This document shows positions 1 to 8,769 of a stretch of 64,000 nt of DNA, piece after piece; positions within the stretch are counted from its first letter, which is position 1; every line of letters begins with the position of its first letter. The stretch covers positions 1,178,001-1,242,000 of the forward strand of contig NZ_CP022990.1 of the NCBI RefSeq assembly GCF_002278075.1, read 5' to 3'. The notes under the pieces are model-generated. The model had not been told where the DNA came from. It made no database searches and saw only the letters and a list, made by a program, of their open reading frames with translations. The position numbers and the translations under genes are program-made. This stretch comes from Paraburkholderia aromaticivorans (GTDB lineage Bacteria; Pseudomonadota; Gammaproteobacteria; Burkholderiales; Burkholderiaceae).

Positions 1-1544
1 GCTTTCGCTGGCTCGGCGAATTCGCCGCCAAAGGCAAAGGCGCGAGCGACGACACCGGCACGTTCCAACGCGCGATCGACTACGTCCGCAATCTCGCATT
101 GCGCGCGCGCGATACGTCCTGTCTGCCATCGCTGCTGATTCCCGCCGGCCGGTACGTGCTCACGCAGACGCTCGACACTACGCCGTGGATCAAGTTGTGC
201 TCGGTGGGCGGCGTTTTGCTCGACTTCTCGCAAATGCCGGTGGGTTGGGACGGCCTGACATGCAGAAACGAAACCACGCTGCCTGCCACGGAGTTGCGTT
301 TCCCCGGTGACCGTTCGCCGTTCCTCGACGGCACCGGCGGCACGATCTCGATACTCGGTCCAGGCAAGGCGCGGGCCGAAGGATCGGGCATCGTGCTCGG
401 CAACCGTCAGGCCGGCTTTCCGGGCGCCGTGAGAGACGCCGGCGGCCGCAATGTCGTGGTCACCGGCTGGGGTAGCGCGCTACGCATCGATCCGCTCAAC
501 ACCTACCTCACCGCGTGGTTCTCCTCGCGCTTCGAACAGAACCGCGAGGCCGCCATCCGCGTGGCGCCCGGCGTCGGCAGAAGCGTCAACAGCGGCGAAC
601 GGATGACCTTCATCGATTGCACGTTTGCGGGGTCGGCACACGCGCTCGACATCGACTCGGACAGCATGGACTTCGTCTTCGACGCCTGCTCGTTCGATTT
701 CAATGGCGACGTGGTGTATTTCGGCAAGCACGCCCGTTTTGGCACGGTGGCGTTCAACCACTGCCACATCGAGGGGATCGACGGACTGCTGGTCGACGCG
801 ACCGACGCGGGCAAGCATCTGCGCACCGTGTTCCGCGACTCGATCGTGTTGCCGAGGCACTGGAAGCGCAAGGACCTCAACAATGCGCCTCGTCAACTGG
901 TCGCCGGTACGGCGAAGTTCTCGGCGTCAGGACTCGAGTGGCGTTTCGAGTCGCCGCAACAAGACGCGCTGACGCCCTTGATCGGCGACGAAGTGCCGGT
1001 TGAAGCGCTCAGCGCGATGAGCTTCCAGAAAGTTGCGGCACTGCCATGGCGGGGCGCCGTGATCAACGCCGACAGCCGCTTCACGCTGGATAGCCCCGGC
1101 ACGCCGGTGAGCGCGCTGACGCACTGGACCCTGTCGTCCACCGCCGCTGCGCGAGCCGCCGGCGAGCTCGTCACGCTCGACACCATCGCGGGAACCGGCG
1201 CACCGGCCCGGTCGCAACAGGCATTGCGGCTGGCGACGGCGGAGCGGGGCGACGAACCGCTCTCACTGACCACGCGAACTCCTTTCCCGGTCAACCCCGG
1301 TGAAACCGTGCTCGCTGCCTGCACGGCGACAGCGGCCGCAAAGGGGCGCACGGCATTCACCTTCCAGTTCTACGCGGCGGAGGGCGTTGCGCTCGGCATC
1401 AGCGAATCGCAAAGCCCGGCGAACGCGCTTGCGGGTGCACAAGCCACTGTTCCCGCTGGCGCCGTTCAGGCCACGCTCAAGACGAGTTTCATCGGCTGGA
1501 CGGGAAAGCTCGAGTTAAGCGAACTGGCGGTATGGCGCTCATGA
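1..1544 (+). CDS. Secreted right-handed beta-helix (pectate-lyase-3-like) protein, 5' truncated by window edge
   Basis: The reading frame is open from base 3, so the true start lies upstream; the first ATG in the window (99) is internal. The visible N-terminal stretch FAAKGKGASDDTGTFQRAID is the entry motif of pectate-lyase-3/phage-tailspike-type parallel beta-helix proteins (G-A-x-x-D-D-T-x-x-x-Q-x-A-I). The middle has the repeated short hydrophobic strands expected of a beta-helix. The last 130 residues or so look like a separate beta-sandwich module. No catalytic residues can be assigned by eye. It lies 62 bp before an exopolysaccharide operon on the same strand, so a polysaccharide lyase/hydrolase or polymer-binding role is likely. 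Family is fairly sure, activity is inferred. Confidence 0.7.
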   Translation, partial: FRWLGEFAAKGKGASDDTGTFQRAIDYVRNLALRARDTSCLPSLLIPAGRYVLTQTLDTTPWIKLCSVGGVLLDFSQMPVGWDGLTCRNETTLPATELRFPGDRSPFLDGTGGTISILGPGKARAEGSGIVLGNRQAGFPGAVRDAGGRNVVVTGWGSALRIDPLNTYLTAWFSSRFEQNREAAIRVAPGVGRSVNSGERMTFIDCTFAGSAHALDIDSDSMDFVFDACSFDFNGDVVYFGKHARFGTVAFNHCHIEGIDGLLVDATDAGKHLRTVFRDSIVLPRHWKRKDLNNAPRQLVAGTAKFSASGLEWRFESPQQDALTPLIGDEVPVEALSAMSFQKVAALPWRGAVINADSRFTLDSPGTPVSALTHWTLSSTAAARAAGELVTLDTIAGTGAPARSQQALRLATAERGDEPLSLTTRTPFPVNPGETVLAACTATAAAKGRTAFTFQFYAAEGVALGISESQSPANALAGAQATVPAGAVQATLKTSFIGWTGKLELSELAVWRS

Positions 1545-1606
1545 GGCCCGCTTTGCAGCGCCGGGTTCGAGTCCGCAACGTCTCAACACAAAGAAACCAG
1601 GACCAG

Positions 1607-2101
1607 ATGATTTCCAACGTTCTCATGGTTTGCCACGGAAACCTTTGCCGCAGCCCGATGGCGGCGGCTCTCCTTCAGCAGCGCAGCGACGGCCTGCGCG
1701 TCGGCTCGGCCGGTCTCGCCGCCGAGGTGGGGCAACCCGCCGCGAAAGAGGCCGTCGCGGCGCTTGCCGAAGTGGGCATCGACATCCGCGCGCACCGCGC
1801 CGTGCAGTTGACCCGCCAGCTCGCGAACGACGCGGATCTGATACTGACCATGACCGCCGCGCAGACCCGCAGCCTGCACTCGCTGTATCCGGTGATGCGC
1901 GGCCGCATCTTCCCGCTGCGCGAGTTCGACGACACGGATATCGACGACCCGATGGGCATGCCGCTCGCCGAGTTCCGCACCTGTCGCGCAGCCTTGCAGA
2001 CCGGCATCGATCACTGGGTCAGACGGTTGACGGACCTGAACGGACCAGCGGGCGGCCGTGCCCGTTCCGAAGCGCTCTGCGTCGACGGAGGTGTTCAATG
2101 A
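1607..2101 (+). CDS. Low-molecular-weight protein-tyrosine phosphatase (Wzb/BceD type)
   Basis: 164 aa. The active-site loop is near the N-terminus: VCHGNLCRS fits C-x5-R-S, the nucleophile signature of LMW protein-tyrosine phosphatases. The later D-D-P-M-G segment supplies the general-acid Asp-Pro. The ATG at 1607 is preferred to upstream in-frame starts because the fold begins directly with MISNVLMVCHG. Its stop overlaps the start of the next gene (ATGA at 2098), which encodes the tyrosine autokinase that such phosphatases dephosphorylate. Expected role is cycling Wzc phosphorylation during capsule/exopolysaccharide polymerisation and export; it is a cytoplasmic enzyme of normal length. Confidence 0.93.
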   Translation: MISNVLMVCHGNLCRSPMAAALLQQRSDGLRVGSAGLAAEVGQPAAKEAVAALAEVGIDIRAHRAVQLTRQLANDADLILTMTAAQTRSLHSLYPVMRGRIFPLREFDDTDIDDPMGMPLAEFRTCRAALQTGIDHWVRRLTDLNGPAGGRARSEALCVDGGVQ

Positions 2102-4359
2102 ACCCGCCGAATATGCCGTATGAAGCCGCCGCCGAGAAGGAGTTCAACCTCGCGGCCATGCTCGATGTATTCATGCTGTACCGGCACATGATGCTGTGGA
2201 TCTTCGGCACCGTATCGATTCTCGGGATCGCGGCGGTTCTGTTGTCGGACCCGCAGTATCAGGTCAACATCATCACGCAGGTCGACGAGGGCTCCGCCGC
2301 CACCACCGCGTCATCGCTGCTGGGTCAGGATCTGTCGTCCATGCTCGACGTCAAGTCGTCCGCGGATACGGAAATGCAGGTGCTGCAGTCGCGGCTCGTC
2401 GTGGCTTCGGCCGTCGACAATCTGCGCCTCGACATCGACGTGGAGCCGGCTCGCTTTCCGCTGATCGGCCGCGCTATCGCGCGCTCCAGCAAGGGGCTGT
2501 CCCGTCCCGGCTTTCTCGGCATGGGCGGCTATACGTGGGGCGACGAAAGCGCCCTCGTCGAGCGCTTCGACGTGCCCGTCGGCTTCGAGGGAGAGCAATA
2601 CCGCCTGACGGTTCTGGACGCCGGCACCTACCGGCTTTCCGGCACCGGCCTCGAACAGGGCGTCGTGGGACGGATCGGCAGGACCGAAACCTTCGTCAGC
2701 GACGACGGCCCCATCACGCTGCAGGTCGGCGCGATCCACGCGGCAACCGGCGCGCGCTTCAAGCTCACCCGGCAATCGCGTCTGGAAACGATCGACAGGC
2801 TGCAGCGCAGCCTGTCGATCAGCGAACTTGGCAAAGACTCCAACGTTCTGCAGGTCAAGCTGCGCGGCAGCGATCCGGTGCTGATCACCGCGATCCTCAA
2901 CGACATCGCGCGCCACTATGTCGGCCAGAACGAAGACCGTAAGGCGGAGCAGGCCGCGCGTTCGCTGACCTTTCTGCGCGGCCAGGTGCCCGATTTGCGC
3001 CAGAAGCTCGATACCGCGGAGAGCGCGTATGCCACAGTGCGCAGCAAGCTGGGATCGGTCGATCTCGACGGCGAGGCGCGCGCGCTGCTGCAACAGTCAG
3101 CCGACAACGAGACGCTGATCAGCACGCTGCTGCAAAAACGCGCGGAGGCCCTGACCCGCTTCGAGCCGACCAATCCGACGGTGGTCGCGCTCGATCACCA
3201 GATCAAGGTGCTGCAGTCGCAATCGGCCGGCTTCAACCAGCGCATCGATCGCCTGCCGGAGATCCAGCGTCAGGTGGTGACGGCGCAACGCGACGTGAAG
3301 ATCAGCAACGATCTGTATGTCGGCTTGCTGAACAACATCGAGCAGTTGCAGATTCTCGAAGTGGGCCGGATCGGCAACGTCCGCGTGCTCGATAACGCGT
3401 TGCTGCCCGACCAGCCAATCCGGTTGTGGCGCCCCGTGCTGTGTGTCGTCGTGGTCGTGCTCGCGCTGTTCGCGGCGGCCGCCGCCGCGTTCATCCGCGA
3501 TCTGCTGTTCCGCGGCATTTCGGATTCGCACGAGATCGAAGAACAGACCGACCTCAGCGTGTTCTCGGTCGTGCCGATGGCGAAGCGCCGCGGTTTCATG
3601 GGGCCCGGCTTTCTGCGGCGCAAAACGCCGGCGCGCCGCCCGCTCGCGTTCGTAGATCCGGCCGACCCGGCGATCGAAAGCTTGCGCAGTCTGCGCACGG
3701 CGTTGCAGTTCTCGCTGTCCGACTCCGGCAACAACGTCGTGATGTTCACCGGGCCGTCACCCAACATCGGCAAATCGTTCATTGCGTCGAACGTGGCCGC
3801 AGTGCTCGCGCGGACCGGCAAACGCGTGTTGTTGATCGACGGCGACCTGCGGCGCAGCGGACTGAGCCGTGCGTATGGCTGCCACTCGGCGGTGGGTCTC
3901 GCCGATGTGATCGCCGGCACCAGCGAGCTCGACGCGTCGGTCCGCAAGGTCGAGCGATCGACGCTCGACTTCCTGCCAAGCGGGTCGATGCCGCCCAACG
4001 CCGCCGACCATCTCGGCGGTGCGGGCGTGGCCGCACTCTTCAGGACGCTCGCCGCCCGTTACGACGTGGTGATCGTCGACACCGCGCCGCTGCTGCCCGT
4101 ACCCGACGCGGCGATTCTCGCGCCCTACTCCAGCGGCAATGTGTTCCTCGTGGCGCGCGCCTCCATCACGAAGCCGGCGGAGCTCGAAGAGTGCGCGCGC
4201 CGCCTGCGCCAGGTCGGCGTCGACGTGAAAGGCGTGGTGCTCAACGGAATCGACCGGCACGCCGGACGTTTCCGCTACGGCACGACCTACGGCAGCTATC
4301 GCTATACGCGCTCGCGAAGCGAAGAGTCCCGCCCTGTGATGGACGAGGTGGCGCCATGA
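2098..4359 (+). CDS. Exopolysaccharide co-polymerase / tyrosine autokinase (Wzc/BceF type)
   Basis: 753 aa. Order: N-terminal Wzz-type chain-length domain with TM1 at about residues 36-56, a long periplasmic helical section, TM2 near 440-465, then a cytoplasmic BY-kinase. The kinase shows Walker A (GPSPNIGKS), Walker A' (VLLIDGDLRR) and Walker B (VVIVDTAPLL). It ends in a tyrosine cluster (RYGTTYGSYRYT) that is autophosphorylated in this family. The ATG at 2098 is chosen because it overlaps the phosphatase stop; the frame stays open far upstream but overlaps that gene. With the phosphatase it controls polymer length and export; the outer-membrane channel (Wza) is presumably upstream of the window. 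Confidence 0.95.
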   Translation: MNPPNMPYEAAAEKEFNLAAMLDVFMLYRHMMLWIFGTVSILGIAAVLLSDPQYQVNIITQVDEGSAATTASSLLGQDLSSMLDVKSSADTEMQVLQSRLVVASAVDNLRLDIDVEPARFPLIGRAIARSSKGLSRPGFLGMGGYTWGDESALVERFDVPVGFEGEQYRLTVLDAGTYRLSGTGLEQGVVGRIGRTETFVSDDGPITLQVGAIHAATGARFKLTRQSRLETIDRLQRSLSISELGKDSNVLQVKLRGSDPVLITAILNDIARHYVGQNEDRKAEQAARSLTFLRGQVPDLRQKLDTAESAYATVRSKLGSVDLDGEARALLQQSADNETLISTLLQKRAEALTRFEPTNPTVVALDHQIKVLQSQSAGFNQRIDRLPEIQRQVVTAQRDVKISNDLYVGLLNNIEQLQILEVGRIGNVRVLDNALLPDQPIRLWRPVLCVVVVVLALFAAAAAAFIRDLLFRGISDSHEIEEQTDLSVFSVVPMAKRRGFMGPGFLRRKTPARRPLAFVDPADPAIESLRSLRTALQFSLSDSGNNVVMFTGPSPNIGKSFIASNVAAVLARTGKRVLLIDGDLRRSGLSRAYGCHSAVGLADVIAGTSELDASVRKVERSTLDFLPSGSMPPNAADHLGGAGVAALFRTLAARYDVVIVDTAPLLPVPDAAILAPYSSGNVFLVARASITKPAELEECARRLRQVGVDVKGVVLNGIDRHAGRFRYGTTYGSYRYTRSRSEESRPVMDEVAP

Positions 4360-6509
4360 CGCAGCGAAGCCGCGACGCCTGGGCGGCGTCCCTGCTGTCC
4401 GTCAGCGCATTGGGTTCAGCCGGGCTGGCCTTTGCCGTGCAGGCGAGCCTCGCGCGGTCCCTCGCGCCGGCGGAATATGGACAGTTCGCCGCCGCGCTCG
4501 CCGTCGTGACGATCATCGCGCCGGCGGTCGGCTTCGGCGTGCCGTCGTTCTGGCTCAAAGCCTACGGCACCGAAGGCTGGGCGGCACGGCGCTGGATGGA
4601 GGCGTCGGTGCGGTTCATCGCACGCAGCGCGGCGCTGTGCATCGTCGCCGCCGTGCTGTGGGCCTGGCTCGGCACAGCCGACATGCGCACCCGCCAGTTG
4701 CTGCTGTCGATGCTGCCGGTGATCCTGACACAGGGCGCGATCGAAATGGCCTCGGCGAAACTGCAGCTCGAAGAGCGGTTCGGTCGGGTTGCGCTGTGGC
4801 AGGCATTGCAGCATGCCGCCCGTCTCGCGTTGGTGCTGGCCTGCTGGAAGCTCGCGGCGACCAGCGACGCGATCGCGCTCGGTTTCGGTTGCATCGGCGC
4901 GATCGTGACGCTCGGCGCCTGGCGGTCGGTCTCCGCGCTGCGGCGCGGCGCGGTGGAACTGGTCGGCCACGGCCCGCAATCCGCCGCGCGCGCCGCCCAC
5001 GCCAGACTGCCGACGCCGTCGACGCATGAACTCTGGCGCAATGCGTTGCCGTTCGGCATGTCGAGCCTGCTCTTCTACGCATACGGACAAAGCGGGCTGG
5101 TGATCGTCGCGCACCTCGGCACGCCGCAGGACGTCGCCGTGTATAGCGTCGCGATAACCATGCTGACGGCGCTCTATCTGTTGCCGACCGTGCTGTTCCA
5201 GAAACTGCTGATGCCGCGTCTGCATCGCTGGGCCGCTTCGGGCGACGAGCGTCTCGAACGCATGTACCGCGACGGCAGCAAATGGATGTTCGCCTCGGGC
5301 ACCGTATTGGCGCTCGTCGCGGCAGTGCTCGCGCCGTTCGCGATCCCCGTGGTGTTCGGCCGCCAATACGAGCAATCGGTCAGCGTAGTCGTCCTCATGA
5401 CATTGAGCACGCCCTTCAGGTTTCTGACGGTCAGCGCTTCCTCGGTGATGACCACCAGCAATCTGATTCGCGTGCGCAACCGCTGCGCGTTCGCCGCCCT
5501 GCTGGTCAGCGTGATTGCAGGTGTGATCGGCGTATCGGTGGCGGGTATCGTCGGCGCCGCGCTTGCTTCAGTTGCGGGCGAAGTCGTGTGGGCCGCGCTG
5601 TCCGTGCTGTGCGCGCGTCACTTTCTCGCCGGCGCGCGGCATCAAGCGGCGCCCGCTGCCGCGATTCAGCCGACCGTCGACGTTTCCTCGTCCAGCGTCG
5701 CCAGAATGATTCCGGTCTGCGCGATCGTTCCGTGCTTCAACTGCCGCGATACGATCGGGCGCGCGGTCCAGTCCGTGTTCCTGCAAACGTGGCGCCCCAA
5801 AGAGTTGATCCTCGTCGACGATTGCAGCACGGACGGCACCCGCGAACTGCTCGACGAACTGGCCCGGACCTATCCGGCCGGCTGGATTCGCGTCCTGCTG
5901 CAGCCCCGCAATGCGGGACCCGGCGCCGCGCGCAATGCCGCATGGGCCGCGGCGGGACAGCCCTACATTGCCTTTCTCGACTCGGACGACTGCTGGCATC
6001 CCGCGAAGATGGAGATCCAGTACGGATGGATGCGCGCCTGTCCCGAGGCGACGATCACCGGCCACCCGGTCGCGCAACTCGACGCCGGCGAACCGGCCCA
6101 ATCGCAACCATTGCCGCCCGTCGGCGTGCCACGCCGCGTGTCGCGCCGGCACGTGCTGTTCTCGAATCGCTTCACGCCCTCCAGCATTCTGATGCGCGCG
6201 GACGTCGGCGCCCGCTTCGACGAAACCAAACGTCATGCCGAGGACTACTTCATGTTGCTCGAAGTCGTGCTGGTAGATCGCGGCCGCGCCTATTTGTTTC
6301 CGACGCCGCTTTCGTACATCTACAAGGCGCAATTCGGCGCGCGCTCCGGCCTGAGCGCTCAACTCTGGAAAATCCAGAAAGGCGAGCAGGACAACTATCT
6401 GCAGTTGCGCAGACGCAAAGTCATCAGCCCTGTCGAATGGCTGTGTTTTTCGCTGCTGAGCGCAATGAAATATTTTCGACGCTGCGTGGTGTCGCGGAGA
6501 TTTGCGTGA
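4356..6509 (+). CDS. Fused oligosaccharide flippase (Wzx-like) and family 2 glycosyltransferase
   Basis: 717 aa in one uninterrupted frame. Residues 1 to about 430 are a polytopic membrane protein of the MATE/MOP polysaccharide-flippase type: many hydrophobic segments, starting LLSVSALGSAGLAFAVQ and the typical 'LARSLAPAEYGQF' near the N-terminus. From about residue 450 there is a GT2 domain: PVCAIVPCFNCRDTI (N-terminal beta strand), LVDDCSTDGT (nucleotide-binding Asp) and FLDSDDCW (DXD-type motif). An internal ATG at 5706 could start a free GT2, but no ribosome binding site precedes it. ATG 4356 overlaps the wzc stop (ATGA). These two steps are normally separate genes. Sugar specificity unknown. 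Confidence 0.88.
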   Translation: MTQRSRDAWAASLLSVSALGSAGLAFAVQASLARSLAPAEYGQFAAALAVVTIIAPAVGFGVPSFWLKAYGTEGWAARRWMEASVRFIARSAALCIVAAVLWAWLGTADMRTRQLLLSMLPVILTQGAIEMASAKLQLEERFGRVALWQALQHAARLALVLACWKLAATSDAIALGFGCIGAIVTLGAWRSVSALRRGAVELVGHGPQSAARAAHARLPTPSTHELWRNALPFGMSSLLFYAYGQSGLVIVAHLGTPQDVAVYSVAITMLTALYLLPTVLFQKLLMPRLHRWAASGDERLERMYRDGSKWMFASGTVLALVAAVLAPFAIPVVFGRQYEQSVSVVVLMTLSTPFRFLTVSASSVMTTSNLIRVRNRCAFAALLVSVIAGVIGVSVAGIVGAALASVAGEVVWAALSVLCARHFLAGARHQAAPAAAIQPTVDVSSSSVARMIPVCAIVPCFNCRDTIGRAVQSVFLQTWRPKELILVDDCSTDGTRELLDELARTYPAGWIRVLLQPRNAGPGAARNAAWAAAGQPYIAFLDSDDCWHPAKMEIQYGWMRACPEATITGHPVAQLDAGEPAQSQPLPPVGVPRRVSRRHVLFSNRFTPSSILMRADVGARFDETKRHAEDYFMLLEVVLVDRGRAYLFPTPLSYIYKAQFGARSGLSAQLWKIQKGEQDNYLQLRRRKVISPVEWLCFSLLSAMKYFRRCVVSRRFA

Positions 6510-6558
6510 GCGACGTCCTCGCCTCCACCGCGACGCCGCAAACGGCCGGGCGTGCGAC

Positions 6559-7599
6559 ATGACTTACTACCTCGTCCCCCTCGTGGTCTTCTATTTCGGC
6601 GTGGCGCTGTGCATCGCCTATGGCGGGACCAACCCCGCGGTCGTTCTGACCTGCGCGCTGCCGATGGTCGCGCTGGCCGTCTTGCGCGGCCATAGCGGGA
6701 CCGACACCGCCGCGTATTACCAGGCGTTCACGGATCTCGGCCAGGGCAACGGCTATGGCGCAGAGCCGCTGTTCAATGCGTATGCGCGGCTCCTCTGGTC
6801 GATCGACCCCGATCCGCGGTTCGTCGTCAACAGCATTTCGATGACGACCGCGCTGTTGTTGCTGTGGTCCATTTCCCGCAGCCGCTTCGGTATCTGGTTC
6901 GGCGGACTGATCCTCGTGCCGGGTATGTTCTACGAGCTGACCATGAACGTGATGCGCTTCGGCCTCGCGTCGGCGATCTTTCTGCTCGCCACGCGTGTCG
7001 CTCCGCACAGGAAGCCGCTCCGCTACTTCATCTACGCGTTGCTCGGCACCTGCGTGCACTTTTCTTCTGCGCTGTTGTTCCTGCTCTTCATCGCGACCAC
7101 CCGGCGCGGTCACACGCTGATGTTCGTCGGCGTCGCGGTTGCCGTCATCGGCGGTTCGCTCGTCATGCCGGACTACTTCGCCGACAAGACCAGCCTCTAC
7201 ACCGGCATCGCGGCGCCGAACGCGTCGTCGGGACTCCTCTTCCTGATGATCCAGATGCTGATGCTGGGCGTGATGATCGTCTACCGGCGGCAATTCGCCA
7301 TTCCGCCGATCGGCTGGCTGATCTGCGCCGTGCTGGCGGCGGTGCTGTACGGGATGACCCAGGTGACGTATGCGGGCATCCGCTTTCAGCTGATTCTCGT
7401 GAATCTGATGCTGGTCGTGCTGTGGCGTCAGTTCGCGCCGCCGACCGGCCGCATGCGGACCAATCTGGCGAGCTGCCTGTTTGTCATCGGACTGATCGCG
7501 CTGGCCGGACGCATCCACAACATGACCGATGAAGAAGGACACGGACAGTCGCCGTTTCTGCCTTATCAGGCGGCTCCATCAATTCAGGAACTGGGGTGA
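6559..7599 (+). CDS. EpsG-family polysaccharide polymerase (Wzy-like) membrane protein
   Basis: 346 aa, almost wholly hydrophobic with about 9-10 predicted membrane spans. The segment GHSGTDTAAYYQAF after the second span is the characteristic extracytoplasmic motif of EpsG/Wzy-like polymerases (R/H-G-x-x-x-D-x-x-x-Y). The ATG at 6559 (MTYYLVPLVVF) is preferred over an in-frame TTG at 6502 that overlaps the previous stop. Placed after the flippase in the same operon, it is the best candidate for the repeat-unit polymerase of the locus. Assignment rests on topology, motif and context since Wzy sequences are poorly conserved. Confidence 0.75.
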   Translation: MTYYLVPLVVFYFGVALCIAYGGTNPAVVLTCALPMVALAVLRGHSGTDTAAYYQAFTDLGQGNGYGAEPLFNAYARLLWSIDPDPRFVVNSISMTTALLLLWSISRSRFGIWFGGLILVPGMFYELTMNVMRFGLASAIFLLATRVAPHRKPLRYFIYALLGTCVHFSSALLFLLFIATTRRGHTLMFVGVAVAVIGGSLVMPDYFADKTSLYTGIAAPNASSGLLFLMIQMLMLGVMIVYRRQFAIPPIGWLICAVLAAVLYGMTQVTYAGIRFQLILVNLMLVVLWRQFAPPTGRMRTNLASCLFVIGLIALAGRIHNMTDEEGHGQSPFLPYQAAPSIQELG

Positions 7600-7605
7600 G
7601 CGATC

Positions 7606-8769
7606 ATGCGACAGAAAATCGTACACGTAACGGAAGCACTGGGTGGCGGCGTACTGCACTGCGTCGCGCTGCTGGCCAACCGTCAGGCGGCCGCCGGCGA
7701 CGAGGTCCTCGTGCTGCATTCGATGCGGCAAGACACGCCGCCGGCCGCGAAGCTGAACGAGCTGTTCGACCCGCGGGTGCGCCGCGAGGTCGTCGACATG
7801 CGCACCAGCATCGGCGTTCACGACATCGTCAGCGTGTTCCGGCTGCTCATCGCGCTACTGCGCGAGCGCCCGGACATCGTCCATCTGCATTCGTCGAAAG
7901 CCGCGGCGGTGGGCCGGATCGCGGCGCGCCTGCTCGGCATCACCGCGCGCACGATCTATTCGCCGCACGGCTTCGCCTTTCTCAAAGAAGATATCTCGCC
8001 GCGCAAGATCAGGCTGTTCCTGCTGGTGGAGCGGATGCTGCACGCCACGGGCGGCCATATCGTCGCCTGTTCGAAGAGCGAATTGCGTTACGCACGCATG
8101 CTGCTGTTGCGCGCCGAGCGCACCAGTCTGGTCGAGAACGCCGTGAAGCTCGACGAATTCCGCAGCGGCGCTCATAGAACGGCCGGCGAACGGGTCGTCG
8201 TATGCACGTCGGCACGCGTCACGTATCAGAAGGCGCCCTGGCGCTTCACCCGGCTCGCGCAACAACTTTCGTCCAGCCCGGCCGCCCGCTTCGTATGGTT
8301 CGGCGACGGCGAATCCGAGGCGATCGAGCGTTGGATCGATCGCGACACGGTTCAGGTAAGCGGCTGGATTCCGGCTGCGGAGCTTCGCCGGCGGCTTTCG
8401 CAGTGCGACATCTTCGTTTTGCCTTCGCTCTGGGAAGGCATGCCGATCGCGCTGATCGAAGCGCAAGCGGCCGGACTGCCCGCGGTGGCCAGCCGCATCG
8501 TGGGCAACCGCGACGTGATCGTTCACGGCGTGACCGGCTTTCTCGCCAACGACGACGAAGAGCTCGAACGCTACACCCGCCAGTTGATCGACGACGCGGC
8601 GCTACGGCAGCGCATGGGGGCCGCCGCGAGCGCGCATGCGCGCAGCCGCTTCGGCGACACGCAACTGTTCCGTTCTTATGTGGGGGTCTACCGGCGTTTG
8701 CTGACGCCGATGCAAGACCGCCGTCTGCCGGCCGTCACGCACGCGCTTTCCCATGAGGTCCTGAAATGA
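7606..8769 (+). CDS. Family 4 glycosyltransferase (GT-B)
   Basis: 387 aa. The N-terminal half has MRQKIVHVTEALGGGV, a typical GT4 glycine-rich acceptor loop. The C-terminal half carries CDIFVLPSLWEGMPIALIEA, matching the E-x7-E nucleotide-sugar-binding motif of GT4 enzymes, followed by AAGLPAVAS. A middle LHSSKAAAVGRIAARLLG is common in exopolysaccharide transferases of the EpsD/WcaL type. It starts 6 nt after the polymerase stop and overlaps the next gene (ATGA at 8766). It adds one sugar of the lipid-linked repeat unit at the cytoplasmic face of the inner membrane; donor and linkage cannot be read. Confidence 0.9.
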   Translation: MRQKIVHVTEALGGGVLHCVALLANRQAAAGDEVLVLHSMRQDTPPAAKLNELFDPRVRREVVDMRTSIGVHDIVSVFRLLIALLRERPDIVHLHSSKAAAVGRIAARLLGITARTIYSPHGFAFLKEDISPRKIRLFLLVERMLHATGGHIVACSKSELRYARMLLLRAERTSLVENAVKLDEFRSGAHRTAGERVVVCTSARVTYQKAPWRFTRLAQQLSSSPAARFVWFGDGESEAIERWIDRDTVQVSGWIPAAELRRRLSQCDIFVLPSLWEGMPIALIEAQAAGLPAVASRIVGNRDVIVHGVTGFLANDDEELERYTRQLIDDAALRQRMGAAASAHARSRFGDTQLFRSYVGVYRRLLTPMQDRRLPAVTHALSHEVLK

